A stretch of DNA of 51,680 nucleotides from Microbacteriaceae bacterium (lineage in GTDB: Bacteria > Actinomycetota > Actinomycetes > Actinomycetales > Microbacteriaceae). This document shows positions 1-10,120 of the stretch, one piece after another. Location of the stretch: positions 1 to 51,680 of the forward strand of contig CANFJH010000003.1 of assembly GCA_947447395.1 (NCBI GenBank), read 5' to 3'. The position numbers and the translations under genes were made by a program. The notes beneath the pieces are model-generated. The model did not search any database. It worked only from the letters and a program-made list of their open reading frames with translations, and was not told where the DNA came from. Numbering within the stretch: the stretch's first letter is position 1; each line of letters begins with the position of its first letter.

Positions 1-484
1 GCCAAATGGTATAGCGATCTTGATTGAATGTCTCACCGACAACAAGAACCGTGCTGCCGCCGAAGTTCGACTTGGTGTGACGCGAAATGGTGGAACAATG
101 GCTGACATTGGCTCGGTGAACTTTATGTTTAGCCGTAAGGGTGTTGTCACTGTCAATAAGTCAGACGTTGTAACTGAAGACGCAGTTTTGGCTGCGGCCT
201 TGGAAGCTGGCATCGAAGATGTTGAAGATCGTGGAGAGGCCCTTGTTCTTACCACCGACCCTTCAGACATGGTTGCAGTTCGTACGGCACTTCAGGCTTC
301 GAACATAGATTATGAAGCCGCAGATGTTGAGTTTGTTCCATCTATGCAAGTTCAAGTTGACGCACCAACTGCTCGAAAGGTTATTGGGCTGATCGATGCT
401 CTAGAAGACTTGGATGACGTTCAGAATATCTATTCGAACTTTGACATGTCTCCTGAAGTGCTAGCCGAGATCGAGCAGGACTAA
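1..484 (+). CDS. yebC: YebC/PmpR family DNA-binding transcriptional regulator (5' truncated by window edge)
   Basis: Frame 2 is open from the window start ([23 protein letters not shown]...); YebC-like [20 protein letters not shown] and C-terminal [10 protein letters not shown] motifs. The TTG at 20 is internal, not the true start. Confidence 0.95.
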   Translation, partial: PNGIAILIECLTDNKNRAAAEVRLGVTRNGGTMADIGSVNFMFSRKGVVTVNKSDVVTEDAVLAAALEAGIEDVEDRGEALVLTTDPSDMVAVRTALQASNIDYEAADVEFVPSMQVQVDAPTARKVIGLIDALEDLDDVQNIYSNFDMSPEVLAEIEQD

Positions 485-1053
485 TGAATCGAGTGATTCT
501 TGGGGTTGACCCAGGTCTCACTAGGTGTGGTGTTGCCATTGTTAACTCAGGTGCAGGGCGCAAGGTCTCTCTGATTTACGTGAACACCTTGAAGAGTTCG
601 CCAGAAACTGAACTTTCAGAACGCCTATTTGAAATCGCGAATGGGGTAGAGGCTCTTATTCTCGAATACAAGCCAACCGTGATAGCCATTGAAAGAGTTT
701 TTTCGCAGGCAAATCTAAGGTCCGTGATGGGTGTGGCTCAAATTTCCGGAGTCGTAATGTATCTGGCTCGGAAACACGGTGTGTCGGTGCAGATGCACAC
801 CCCGAGTGAGGTTAAAGCTGCAGTGACTGGTTCCGGTCGGGCACAAAAGCCGCAAATCGGTTTGGCTATCACCAAGATTCTGGGCTTAACTGAGACCCCT
901 AAGCCTGCAGACTCGGCAGACGCAATTGCAATTGGCATTTGTAACGCTTGGAAGGGTATGCCTACCGGAAACGAAGTTGGAAAGAGTCGTACTTCTGCTC
1001 AGGAGGCCTGGTTAGCTGCAGAGCGAGTTGCCGGCCGAAAGCCCAAGGGCTAG
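484..1053 (+). CDS. ruvC: Crossover junction endodeoxyribonuclease RuvC
   Basis: N-terminal ILGVDPGLTRCGVAI; IAIERVF; followed by ruvA and ruvB. Confidence 0.97.
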   Translation: MNRVILGVDPGLTRCGVAIVNSGAGRKVSLIYVNTLKSSPETELSERLFEIANGVEALILEYKPTVIAIERVFSQANLRSVMGVAQISGVVMYLARKHGVSVQMHTPSEVKAAVTGSGRAQKPQIGLAITKILGLTETPKPADSADAIAIGICNAWKGMPTGNEVGKSRTSAQEAWLAAERVAGRKPKG

Positions 1054-1066
1054 TTAGCATTTACAA

Positions 1067-1636
1067 GTGATCGCATCGCTTCGAGGTATCGTTCAGGGCT
1101 CCACTCTAAATTCGGTGGTGCTTGATGTTTCGGGTGTGGGCTACCTCGTTCAAGTAACACCTGAGGTATCAATGTCAGTCTCAGCGGGGCAAGAGCTTTC
1201 ACTATTCACCGCTTTTATTGTGCGAGAAGATGCCTTTACGATTTTTGGTTTCAGAACTGAAGATGAGTTACAAACATTCGATTTACTTCGCTCGGTAACG
1301 GGCGTTGGCCCCAAATCAGCCCTGTCAATCATTCATCAGCTTGGCGTTGACGCTCTAAGCGATGCGGTGGCAAATGAAAATGACGCAGCCTTTAAATCGG
1401 TCAGTGGTATCGGACCTAAAACAGCCAAACTGTTGGTCGTAACTCTCGCTGGAAAATTAGTGGGTTCCGGCAAGTACAAGCCAACCACCGACGATTCAGA
1501 TATTGTGTCGGCTTTAGTCGGTTTGGGTTATCAAACCAAAATTGCCCAGGACGCTGTGAGTAATGCCAGAAAATCGGACTTTACTGCTGCTAACGATCAA
1601 ATTCTTCGTACCGCCCTTCAGAATTTGGCCCGCTAA
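1067..1636 (+). CDS. ruvA: Holliday junction branch migration protein RuvA (GTG start)
   Basis: MIASLRGIV...GVGYLVQV, HhH motifs [13 protein letters not shown] and [12 protein letters not shown]. Confidence 0.97.
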   Translation: MIASLRGIVQGSTLNSVVLDVSGVGYLVQVTPEVSMSVSAGQELSLFTAFIVREDAFTIFGFRTEDELQTFDLLRSVTGVGPKSALSIIHQLGVDALSDAVANENDAAFKSVSGIGPKTAKLLVVTLAGKLVGSGKYKPTTDDSDIVSALVGLGYQTKIAQDAVSNARKSDFTAANDQILRTALQNLAR

Positions 1637-2661
1637 TGTCGGATGATATTTTGGCCGCAGACTCCAATGAAAATGAACTGGCATTCGAAGCTGCCGTTAG
1701 ACCGGCGAATCTCGAAGGATTTGTCGGTCAACAAACGGTTCGAAAGCAGCTGGAACTGGTTCTTGAGTCAGCAAAACTGAGGGGAACAAACGCGGATCAT
1801 ATTTTGCTCGTTGGTCCGCCGGGATTGGGCAAGACCACGTTGGCTCTTATAGTCTCAAACGAGACTGGCCACCCTATTCGTCTAACGTCTGGCCCAACTA
1901 TTCAACACGCGGGGGACCTTGCTGCCATATTGAGTTCGTTGGTTCCTGGCGAAATTCTATTTATCGATGAGATACATCGCATGTCTAGGGCAGCCGAAGA
2001 GATGCTTTATCTCGCCATGGAGGATTACCGAGTGGACGTGATGGTTGGTAAGGGAGTTGGTGCTAATTCCATACCTTTAGAACTAGCGCCATTCACACTA
2101 ATCGGAGCCACAACACGGTCAGGAATGCTTCCGACACCGCTTAGAGATCGCTTTGGTTTCACCGGTCACCTTGAATTCTATGAAGCATTTGAACTTCATG
2201 AAGTCGTTCGCCGAAGTGCCGCCCATCTTGGCGTGAAGCACGATGAAGATGCCCTGGGTGAAATTTCGCGAAGATCTCGCGGCACGCCACGAATCGCAAA
2301 TCGATTGCTCAGACGGGTGCGTGATTACGCCTTAGTCCATAACCACAAAATCGTTGATGTGGACATAGCTCGAGAAGCTCTAGCCATATTCGAGGTCGAT
2401 GAACTTGGTCTGGATCGCATTGACATTCAATTCCTCGAATTATTGACCGGGCGCTATTCAAATAAGCCGGTCGGCCTTTCTACTTTGGCTGTGGCTCTTG
2501 GAGAGGAAGCTGAAACAATCGAGGCAGTTGTAGAGCCTTATCTGGTTAGAACCGGCATGATTGTTCGCACTCCACGTGGAAGAGAAGCAACTGCAGCGGC
2601 TTATCAACACCTCGGCAAACATGCCGGTTCACACGGTGCGCAGACCCTGCTTGACCTATAA
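1636..2661 (+). CDS. ruvB: Holliday junction branch migration DNA helicase RuvB
   Basis: Walker [16 protein letters not shown], Walker [28 protein letters not shown]. Confidence 0.98.
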   Translation: MSDDILAADSNENELAFEAAVRPANLEGFVGQQTVRKQLELVLESAKLRGTNADHILLVGPPGLGKTTLALIVSNETGHPIRLTSGPTIQHAGDLAAILSSLVPGEILFIDEIHRMSRAAEEMLYLAMEDYRVDVMVGKGVGANSIPLELAPFTLIGATTRSGMLPTPLRDRFGFTGHLEFYEAFELHEVVRRSAAHLGVKHDEDALGEISRRSRGTPRIANRLLRRVRDYALVHNHKIVDVDIAREALAIFEVDELGLDRIDIQFLELLTGRYSNKPVGLSTLAVALGEEAETIEAVVEPYLVRTGMIVRTPRGREATAAAYQHLGKHAGSHGAQTLLDL

Positions 2662-2670
2662 TTTACTTAG

Positions 2671-2691
2671 GCGCTGTTAGGCGCATTTTTT
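2671..2691 (+). terminator. Weak rho-independent-terminator-like element between ruvB and yajC
   Basis: GCGC-TGTTAG-GCGC (4-bp stem) followed by A then T6 (2686-2691); also a direct repeat TTAGGCGC x2 (2667-2674, 2677-2684). Confidence 0.3.
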
Positions 2692-2713
2692 ACGTAAAGC
2701 AGAGGCTTATCCC

Positions 2714-3073
2714 ATGGACTACATTCCACTACTTATCGCTGGCGCGATGATCGTTTTCATGATCACCAGTTCTCGCAAGCGCAAGGCTGCGGCAGCACAG
2801 ATGGCTTCTAAGGTTGCGCCAGGTGCAAAGGTAATGCTTTCGAGTGGAATCTACGCAGAAGTCATTAGCGTTGCCGACGATCGCGCAGTGGTCAAGAGCG
2901 CTGGTTCAACTTCGCTCGAAGTAGCCAAGGGTGCCATCGTTCGCGTCATTGAGAACGCACCTGAAAAGAAGTCGACGCCTGCGAAATCTGCGGCCCCTAA
3001 AGCTGCAGCCACCAAGTCAGTGGCTAAGTCTGCAGTTAAGCCTGCAGTCAAAAAGCCCGTAGCCAAGAAGTAG
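2714..3073 (+). CDS. yajC: Preprotein translocase subunit YajC with Lys/Ala-rich C-terminal tail
   Basis: Single N-terminal TM then SSRKRKAAAAQMASKVAPGAKVMLSSGIYAEV; adjacent to secD/secF. Confidence 0.9.
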   Translation: MDYIPLLIAGAMIVFMITSSRKRKAAAAQMASKVAPGAKVMLSSGIYAEVISVADDRAVVKSAGSTSLEVAKGAIVRVIENAPEKKSTPAKSAAPKAAATKSVAKSAVKPAVKKPVAKK

Positions 3074-3081
3074 GTTTCATC

Positions 3082-4809
3082 GTGGCTGGTTCTACATCAA
3101 ATAAGCTCGCTCGTAAGCGTTTAGCCTGGCTTCTAGTCATCTTTATCGCTTTTGCAGGACTTATTACGACTGCTACGCTCACCAAAGTTTCGGGTGCAAC
3201 CCTTGTGCCACAGTTGGCGTTAGACCTTCAAGGTGGAACCCAGGTAATCCTAAAGCCAACCGTGAACAGTGGCTCGGTTGCTTCCGCTGAGCAACTCGCA
3301 CAGGCTGTAGACATTATTCGCCAACGAATCGACTCAACCGGTGTTTCCGAGGCGCAGATTGTTACTCAGGGTGAGGGAGCTGACGCAGCAATCGTTGTTA
3401 GCATTCCTGGTAAACCTTCAGACAGCACGCTGGAACTCATTAAGGCAAGCGCGAAGCTTGAGTTCCGTCCGGTGCTAGTTACCGGAGCAGGCACATCAGC
3501 GCTCGTTACTTCTGCTCCAACAAAAGCTAACCCAAACCCGACCCCAACACTTCCGGCTTCAAGCCCAATCGCTACCAGTACGGCAACTCCAACCGATAAC
3601 AGCGACTTGAACTGGGTCTCGAAGGATCTTCAGGCTCAGTACGAGGCTTTAGACTGCTCGAAGCAATTTAGAACGCCTGGACAGGTTGACGATCCAGCCA
3701 AGCCGATGGTCACCTGTGATCGCGGTCGAACTGCAAAATTCATCCTTGGTCCAGTTGAACTAGATGGTACTCAAATTGCAAAGGCTAGTTCCTCCGCCGT
3801 TACAACTAGTGCCGGCTCGGCAACTGGTCAGTACGCGGTTGACTTGACTTTCAACGACGCGGGTAAGACTTCATTTGGTAACGTGACCAAACGACTATTC
3901 CCACTTACTGCGCCTCGCAATCAATTCGCGGTAACTATTGACGGGTACATCATCACTGCTCCAGCCATTCAGGCGGTGATTACCTCAGGCACTGCACAAA
4001 TCACTGGCGGATTTACCTCGGATTCTGCAAATGCGCTTTCGAACCAGCTGAAGTACGGTTCGCTTCCAATCGGGTTCCAGGTTCAAAGCCAAGAGAACAT
4101 TTCGGCCACCTTGGGTAGCCAGCAATTGCAAAATGGTCTAATCGCTGGTGCAATCGGTATGTTGCTAGTTCTCATTTATTCGCTTTTCCAGTACCGAGCT
4201 TTGGCTTCCATTACCATTGGTTCGCTTGTGGTTGCAGCGGGTTTGACCTACCTAGCTATCACTTTGCTTTCCTGGCGAATGGACTACCGACTATCGCTAG
4301 CCGGTGTTGCAGGTTTGATTGTTGCCATCGGTATTACCGCAGACTCGTTTATCGTCTACTTTGAACGTGTTCGAGACGAACTTCGCGACGGAAGGCCACT
4401 TTCGGTAGCGGTAGCGGCTGGTTGGAAGCGAGCCTGGCGAACTATCCTTGTCTCGGACATCGTGAGCCTTTTGGCCGCAGGTACCTTGTACTTCTTAACT
4501 GTTGGTAACGTACGTGGATTCGCGTTTACTTTGGGTTTGACAACCATCATCGACCTAGTAGTGGTAACTCTATTCACAGTTCCTCTTTTGTCACTCTTTT
4601 CTAATTTCAAGTTTTTCTCCTCTGGTAACTCATGGTCTGGATTCGAAATTACTACCGCAACTGGTGAGCGTTACGTTGGTCGAGGAACATTCCGTGAAGT
4701 AGACCCTTCGGTATCTCGCAACAAAAAATCGCTTGGAGAAGCGGCTAAAAGACAAACAATTGCCGAACGCAAGGCAGCGGCGAATAACGGAGAGGCAGGC
4801 GAGCAGTAA
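3082..4809 (+). CDS. secD: Protein translocase subunit SecD (GTG start)
   Basis: LDLQGGTQVILKP, C-terminal TM region with GIAADSFIVYFER-like motif (GITADSFIVYFERVRDEL); Thr/Pro-rich insertion near residues 140-175. Confidence 0.95.
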   Translation: MAGSTSNKLARKRLAWLLVIFIAFAGLITTATLTKVSGATLVPQLALDLQGGTQVILKPTVNSGSVASAEQLAQAVDIIRQRIDSTGVSEAQIVTQGEGADAAIVVSIPGKPSDSTLELIKASAKLEFRPVLVTGAGTSALVTSAPTKANPNPTPTLPASSPIATSTATPTDNSDLNWVSKDLQAQYEALDCSKQFRTPGQVDDPAKPMVTCDRGRTAKFILGPVELDGTQIAKASSSAVTTSAGSATGQYAVDLTFNDAGKTSFGNVTKRLFPLTAPRNQFAVTIDGYIITAPAIQAVITSGTAQITGGFTSDSANALSNQLKYGSLPIGFQVQSQENISATLGSQQLQNGLIAGAIGMLLVLIYSLFQYRALASITIGSLVVAAGLTYLAITLLSWRMDYRLSLAGVAGLIVAIGITADSFIVYFERVRDELRDGRPLSVAVAAGWKRAWRTILVSDIVSLLAAGTLYFLTVGNVRGFAFTLGLTTIIDLVVVTLFTVPLLSLFSNFKFFSSGNSWSGFEITTATGERYVGRGTFREVDPSVSRNKKSLGEAAKRQTIAERKAAANNGEAGEQ

Positions 4810-5786
4810 TGTCTAAATTCTCAGAATTTGGTAACTCTCTATACAACGGAGATCGTTCTTTCAATTTCACTGGCAAGCGAAAGCTTTGGTTTGCAATTAG
4901 TGCTGTAGTAATCGCAATTTCAGCCATTCTTCCGTTCACGCTTCACAATGGATTCAATTTCGGAATTGAGTTCAAGGGTGGCTCAGAGTTCACAATTACC
5001 GGTGGCGCAAGCAAGGGGGTCGACCTAGCAAGGCAGACACTAAGCACATCGCTTCCCGGTAAAGAGGTTGTCGTGTCTACAATTGGTACCGACACCGTTC
5101 GTGTTCAGACGCCTCAACTTAGCGACACCAACTCTGAAGCTGTTCGTCTAGCGCTGGCGAAGAGCTACGCTGTGGATTCATCGGCAGTTTCTTCAAGCTT
5201 CATTGGCGCATCATGGGGCTCCGATGTAACGGGTAAGGCTCTAAACGGTCTACTTTGGTTCCTGGCCTTGGCCGCAATTTTGATGGCTTTGTACTTCCGA
5301 ACCATAAAGATGTCGATTGCCGCAATGGCAGCCCTACTCCACGACCTTTTGATTACCGCGGGAATTTATGGTTCATTTGGTTTTGAAGTTACCCCAGCTG
5401 CAGTAATTGGATTCCTAACCATCCTTGGTTACTCGCTTTACGACACAGTGGTTGTTTTTGACAAAATTCGTGAGAATACCGAAGGCGTTGAACACAGTGC
5501 GACAGCAACTTTCAGTGAACGAGTAAACCTTGCCATTAACCAGACATTGGTTCGTTCGATCAACACCACAGTGGTAGCTATCCTTCCGGTTGCAGCTATT
5601 TTGTTCATTGGCGCAATTGTTTTCGGTGCTGGAACTCTGCGTGACATTTCGCTTTCTTTGTTTATCGGAATGCTAGTTGGTACCTATTCGACCATCTTCA
5701 TTGCGGCTCCGCTCTACTCACAATTGCGTGAGAAGGAAGCGAAGTTCGTTGAAGCCGCGCAAAAAGTTCTAGCCAAGCGTGACTAA
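4809..5786 (+). CDS. secF: Protein translocase subunit SecF
   Basis: FNFGIEFKGGSEFTI; GYSLYDTVVVFDKIREN; overlaps the secD stop. Confidence 0.96.
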   Translation: MSKFSEFGNSLYNGDRSFNFTGKRKLWFAISAVVIAISAILPFTLHNGFNFGIEFKGGSEFTITGGASKGVDLARQTLSTSLPGKEVVVSTIGTDTVRVQTPQLSDTNSEAVRLALAKSYAVDSSAVSSSFIGASWGSDVTGKALNGLLWFLALAAILMALYFRTIKMSIAAMAALLHDLLITAGIYGSFGFEVTPAAVIGFLTILGYSLYDTVVVFDKIRENTEGVEHSATATFSERVNLAINQTLVRSINTTVVAILPVAAILFIGAIVFGAGTLRDISLSLFIGMLVGTYSTIFIAAPLYSQLREKEAKFVEAAQKVLAKRD

Positions 5787-5814
5787 GTAAACTTATTCGG
5801 GAGTGTGAATAGTT

Positions 5815-8061
5815 GTGACCGAAAACACCGCTACGGGCTCCATCGGGGCAATTCGCAGTGGTTTTGAGCGACTTTTCGGCCGAAATAACGCACACAGTGT
5901 CGAGGTTTCTGAATTACTCAGGGTTGTAAAGTCCAATCACCCCAAATCTGATCTTTCTGTTGTCGAACGCGCCTACCTTGTGGCCGAACAGGCTCACGAA
6001 GGTCAGACACGTAAGAGTGGTGAACCGTACATCACTCACCCCATCGCCGTAGCTCAGATCCTGGCGGACCTTGGAATCGGTCCAGTCACAATTGCCGCAG
6101 CCTTGCTTCACGACACCGTAGAAGACACGGCTTACACGCTACCAATGCTGCAAAAGGACTTTGGTTCTGAGATTGCAGCCCTTGTCGATGGTGTAACCAA
6201 GCTAGACAAGGTGAAGTTTGGTGAAAACGCGCAGGCCGAGACAGTTCGCAAAATGGTTGTCTCGATGTCGAAAGACATCCGTGTGTTAGTAATCAAACTT
6301 GCCGATCGACTCCACAACGCGAGAACCTGGGGATTCGTGGAGCCAGAGAAGGCTCAGCGCAAGGCTCAAGAAACTCTTGAAATTTACGCTCCTTTAGCGC
6401 ATCGACTGGGTATTAGCACTATCAAAAATGAACTCGAAGAGCTCTCATTTTCGGTACTTTATCCAAAGGTTTATGAAGAAATCGTAAATCTGGTTCGTCA
6501 ACGGACACCAAAGCGAGCCGAATTTATCGATGGTGTAATTCGGAATATCGTAGATGACCTAAAAGAAAACCGAATTAAGGCAAAGGTCGACGGACGCCCC
6601 AAGCAGTATTACAGCATTTACCAAAAGATGGTTGTCCGTGGTCGTGAGTTTGACGACATCTACGATCTTGTCGGAATTCGAATTCTTGTTGACTCGGTAC
6701 GTGATTGCTACGGAGCGCTAGGGACTATTCACTCACGCTGGAATCCAGTTCCCGGTCGTTTCAAAGATTATATTGCAATGCCCAAATTTAATCTTTACCA
6801 GTCTCTGCATACGACTGTGATCGGCCCAAATGGAAGACCAGTTGAGATTCAAATTCGAACACACGAAATGCATCAACGAGCAGAGTACGGTGTTGCAGCC
6901 CACTGGAAATACAAGGAGCAGTCGGGCAGTACTGAAGTAACTGGCGACGAGGATCTAGCCTGGTTGAAGCACCTCACAGACTGGCAGTCCGAAACTCAAG
7001 ATCCGGCAGAGTTTCTAGATTCACTTCGTTTTGAAATTGGCGCCAAGGACGTCTACGTTTTCACGCCGAAGGGCAAAGTTGTCGGGCTACCAACCGGAGC
7101 AACGCCAGTTGACTTCGCCTATACGATTCACACGGAAATTGGCCATCGAACCATGGGGGCTAAGGTAAACGGGCGATTGGTTCCCCTTGAAACCCAGCTT
7201 CACTCTGGTGACGTCGTGGAAATTTTTACATCCAAGTCAGTTGATGCCGGACCAAGTCAGGATTGGCTCAACTTTGCCGCGTCTTCTCGTGCTCGAGCAA
7301 AAATTAAACAATGGTTCTCCAATGAGCGCCGTGACGAAGCGGTTGAAAACGGGAAAGACCTAATCGCCAAGGCAATGCGTAAGCAGAACCTTCCACTTCA
7401 AAGACTTATCGCTTCGGACGCAATTGTTAAGTTGGCACTAGACCTTCGATACGGCGACGTTGAGTCACTTTATGCTGCAGTGGGCGAGGGGCACGTTTCT
7501 GCGCAGTCGGTAATTGAGAAACTCACGGCTACATCAATCGATGAAGAAGATCTAGTTGAACCGTTCCAGCTTCCACAAAGAAGAGTAAGCGCTGATCGTA
7601 GGAGGAGCGACAACTCTGGGGTCTTAGTTCGCGGCGATGACGACGTGCTGGTCAAGTTAGCGAGATGTTGCACTCCTGTTCCAGGCGACGTGATTGTTGG
7701 TTTTGTAACCCGTGGTTCAGGCGTTTCAGTTCATAGAACCGACTGCAAGAATGTTGCGCTACTGGAGCAACAACCTGAGCGAATGATGGATGTTACATGG
7801 TCCAAGAATGCGAAGAGTTTGTTCTTGGTAAACATTCAGATTGAGGCGCTAGACCGCGGTGGTTTGCTGTCTGATGTAACTAGAGTTTTAGCTGAACACC
7901 ATGTGAATATTCTTTCGGCTTCGGTGTCGACCAGAAGCGACCGAGTTGCACTGAGCCGGTTTGTTTTTGAAATGGCAGATCCTGCCGTCTTGGAACACCT
8001 ATTGAATGCGGTGCGCCGAATTGACGCCGTCTACGACGTCTACAGGGTAAGTAATAACTAG
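5815..8061 (+). CDS. rel: Bifunctional (p)ppGpp synthetase/hydrolase Rel (GTG start)
   Basis: HD-domain HDTVEDT, RelA_SpoT domain [16 protein letters not shown] domain [33 protein letters not shown]-terminal ACT domain. Confidence 0.97.
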   Translation: MTENTATGSIGAIRSGFERLFGRNNAHSVEVSELLRVVKSNHPKSDLSVVERAYLVAEQAHEGQTRKSGEPYITHPIAVAQILADLGIGPVTIAAALLHDTVEDTAYTLPMLQKDFGSEIAALVDGVTKLDKVKFGENAQAETVRKMVVSMSKDIRVLVIKLADRLHNARTWGFVEPEKAQRKAQETLEIYAPLAHRLGISTIKNELEELSFSVLYPKVYEEIVNLVRQRTPKRAEFIDGVIRNIVDDLKENRIKAKVDGRPKQYYSIYQKMVVRGREFDDIYDLVGIRILVDSVRDCYGALGTIHSRWNPVPGRFKDYIAMPKFNLYQSLHTTVIGPNGRPVEIQIRTHEMHQRAEYGVAAHWKYKEQSGSTEVTGDEDLAWLKHLTDWQSETQDPAEFLDSLRFEIGAKDVYVFTPKGKVVGLPTGATPVDFAYTIHTEIGHRTMGAKVNGRLVPLETQLHSGDVVEIFTSKSVDAGPSQDWLNFAASSRARAKIKQWFSNERRDEAVENGKDLIAKAMRKQNLPLQRLIASDAIVKLALDLRYGDVESLYAAVGEGHVSAQSVIEKLTATSIDEEDLVEPFQLPQRRVSADRRRSDNSGVLVRGDDDVLVKLARCCTPVPGDVIVGFVTRGSGVSVHRTDCKNVALLEQQPERMMDVTWSKNAKSLFLVNIQIEALDRGGLLSDVTRVLAEHHVNILSASVSTRSDRVALSRFVFEMADPAVLEHLLNAVRRIDAVYDVYRVSNN

Positions 8062-9279
8062 CTATTTAGCAGCTGCGGAAACGACTTCGAGCCAAGCTTT
8101 TCGCGCTGACAGTGCGTCGGTTAGTTCAACGATCTTCTTTTTGTCAGTAGCTGCAGCAAGTTCGGCTTCGAGTTTCGCAATTGCCTCTTCTAGCTTCAAA
8201 GTGACATCGTCCTTGCGAGCCTTGGTTGCAGGGTCAGAAGCTTTCCAGTGATCGCGTTCGGCATTTTTCACTGAAGTTTCGATGGCTCGCAACTTGTCTT
8301 CGGTTTTAGCCATGTCGTTTCGAGAAACACGACCTGCCTTTTCCCAACGATCTTGAATGCTTAGTAGCAATTGCTTTGCCTTTGCTAGGTCGGCCTCTGG
8401 CTTAATGGCCTTTGCCTCTTCTAGAAGTAATAGTTTGGCAGCTAGCGCATCAGCCTGGGTTGCTGAAATAGCGGCCACCTGTTCGCCCTTGGCTGCGTAA
8501 ATGGTGTCACCGGCAGCCTTGAAGCGACTCCAAAGTGCGTCGTCGTTCTTGGTGCGACCTGCGGATTTCCACTCATCAAGTAGTTTCCGATATTCAACAA
8601 CAGAATCAGCGCCCTTGTCAGCCAATTCTTCGGCTTTCTTAACAATACTTTCCTTGGAAGCCTTGGCTAGCTTTGCCTTGTTTCCCGCTTCAGCGAAATA
8701 AGCGCGCTTAGCGTTTTCCAACTTGTTTCGCGAGTTCTGGAAACGCTTCCAAAGTGCGTCTGCTTCTCCCTTCGGTACACGTGGTCCGTTCTTCTGAGCA
8801 GTCTGCCAGGCTTCGAAAAGTTCAGTCAGTGTGGCTGAAACTTGCTTCCACATCACCTTTGACAAATCACCTGATGCAAGCGCCTCGACCTTGGCGACGA
8901 TTTCTTCGCGAGCTGCCATTGCTGCCGCGATTTCTTCTTTGTTCTCTTCCTTCTTTGTATTTAGAAGGTCTTGAATCTTCGGAGCAAGACTTAGGACACG
9001 TTCGCGAAGCGACTGTAGGTTGCCTACTGCAGTTGCGTCAATAAGGTCTACCGTTAGTTTTGCAGCGGTCTTTGAAATTGAGTCTGCATCAGCCTTTTTT
9101 GCAACACGCTGTTCTAGAAGTCGAACCGAACCTTCGAGGGATTCGAATTTCTTGGTGAAGTAGGCAAGTGCCTCTTCAGCGGAAACGTTAGGTACCTGAC
9201 CGACTTTGCGCTCTCCATTTGGTTCAATTACGTAAACGTTATTTTCCGCGTCGACGCGACCGAATTCGGTGGTGGTCAT
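8062..9279 (-). CDS. DUF349 domain-containing protein (multiple helical repeats)
   Basis: Repeated ALWKRFQNSRNK / ALWSRFKAAGDTIYA / RWEKAGRVSRNDM motifs typical of DUF349; N-terminal FGRVDAENNVYV. Confidence 0.88.
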   Translation of the reverse strand: MTTTEFGRVDAENNVYVIEPNGERKVGQVPNVSAEEALAYFTKKFESLEGSVRLLEQRVAKKADADSISKTAAKLTVDLIDATAVGNLQSLRERVLSLAPKIQDLLNTKKEENKEEIAAAMAAREEIVAKVEALASGDLSKVMWKQVSATLTELFEAWQTAQKNGPRVPKGEADALWKRFQNSRNKLENAKRAYFAEAGNKAKLAKASKESIVKKAEELADKGADSVVEYRKLLDEWKSAGRTKNDDALWSRFKAAGDTIYAAKGEQVAAISATQADALAAKLLLLEEAKAIKPEADLAKAKQLLLSIQDRWEKAGRVSRNDMAKTEDKLRAIETSVKNAERDHWKASDPATKARKDDVTLKLEEAIAKLEAELAAATDKKKIVELTDALSARKAWLEVVSAAAK

Positions 9280-9307
9280 GTTGTACCTAACTTGTTGGTG
9301 GATAAAA

Positions 9308-10051
9308 CTATTTTACAGTTACGCTTGCTAGCTTGATTGGGTTCTTTGGCTTACCATCAGTCTTGCCATCGGCAGTACCCAACTTGGCTAAGTTTCGAAT
9401 TGAATCCAAGCCAGAAGTAACTTTTCCTAGGACGGTGTAACCGCCTGCGCTGTCGGCTGGAATGTAGCTAGAACCGTAGACAATGAAGAACTGGGATCCC
9501 ATGCTGGTTGCCGAATTTCCGGCTCGTGCCATTGCAATTACACCAGGTCCATAGATATTGTCAGCAGGTGCATTTTCAATTGGACCAAAGTTGTAACCTG
9601 GTCCGCCGGTTCCATCACCCTTAGGGTCACCACACTGAAGAACAAAAATGCCCGATGTGACTAGGCGGTGACAACCGGTGGTGTCGTAGAAACCCGCCTT
9701 TGCGAGAGTTACGAAGTTGGCAACCGCTTTCGGAGCCTTGTCTCCGTATAGTTCGAACTGGATCGGATTGGAAGCAACAGTCATTGAACCAGTCCAGATA
9801 CGATTTTCAGCCACGGAGGCGGCCGGAGCAGCTAGTGGTTTTGGTGTCGGCTTTGGAATACCTGGGCCCAGGTGAAAGTAAGTTAGCTGCGACGTCAAAG
9901 CAATTGCAATCGCTACGACAATGACACCTACTGAGCGTAGGTTGTCACTGCGTCTTACCGACTTGCGATCTTCGACGAGGGTTGATTTCGCTTTATAGCC
10001 TGCGATACGAGCCTCTGCAGCTTTCGACAACTTCTTGTTTTGGTTAGCCAA
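9308..10051 (-). CDS. Membrane-anchored cyclophilin-type peptidyl-prolyl cis-trans isomerase
   Basis: N-terminal TM (VGVIVVAIAIALTSQLTYF) then cyclophilin motifs APKAVANFVTLAKAGFYD..CHRL, GPGVIAMARAGNSATSMGSQFFIVY. SD GGAGG upstream on the minus strand. Confidence 0.93.
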   Translation of the reverse strand: MANQNKKLSKAAEARIAGYKAKSTLVEDRKSVRRSDNLRSVGVIVVAIAIALTSQLTYFHLGPGIPKPTPKPLAAPAASVAENRIWTGSMTVASNPIQFELYGDKAPKAVANFVTLAKAGFYDTTGCHRLVTSGIFVLQCGDPKGDGTGGPGYNFGPIENAPADNIYGPGVIAMARAGNSATSMGSQFFIVYGSSYIPADSAGGYTVLGKVTSGLDSIRNLAKLGTADGKTDGKPKNPIKLASVTVK

Positions 10052-10090
10052 AATTCCTCCAACTTTCTCGCCCTAGTTTACTTGAGCGTC

Positions 10091-10105
10091 CACCGGTTTT
10101 CGGTG
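10091..10105. promoter_or_regulatory. Inverted repeat between the divergent cyclophilin and rarA genes
   Basis: CACCG-GTTTT-CGGTG, perfect 5-bp arms, between a minus-strand TAAACT (+ strand AGTTTA 10075-10080) and plus-strand TAGCCT (10109-10114). Confidence 0.3.
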
Positions 10106-10120
10106 TCGTAGCCTAGAAGT

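Noticed and set aside
3520-3600. Repeat-like ACCCCAACAC/CCAACC tract in secD
   Set aside because: Encodes a low-complexity Pro/Thr-rich insertion; coding and in frame, not a DNA repeat array.
8754-9044. 96-aa plus-strand ORF opposite the DUF349 gene
   Set aside because: Shadow of the DUF349 coding frame on the minus strand.
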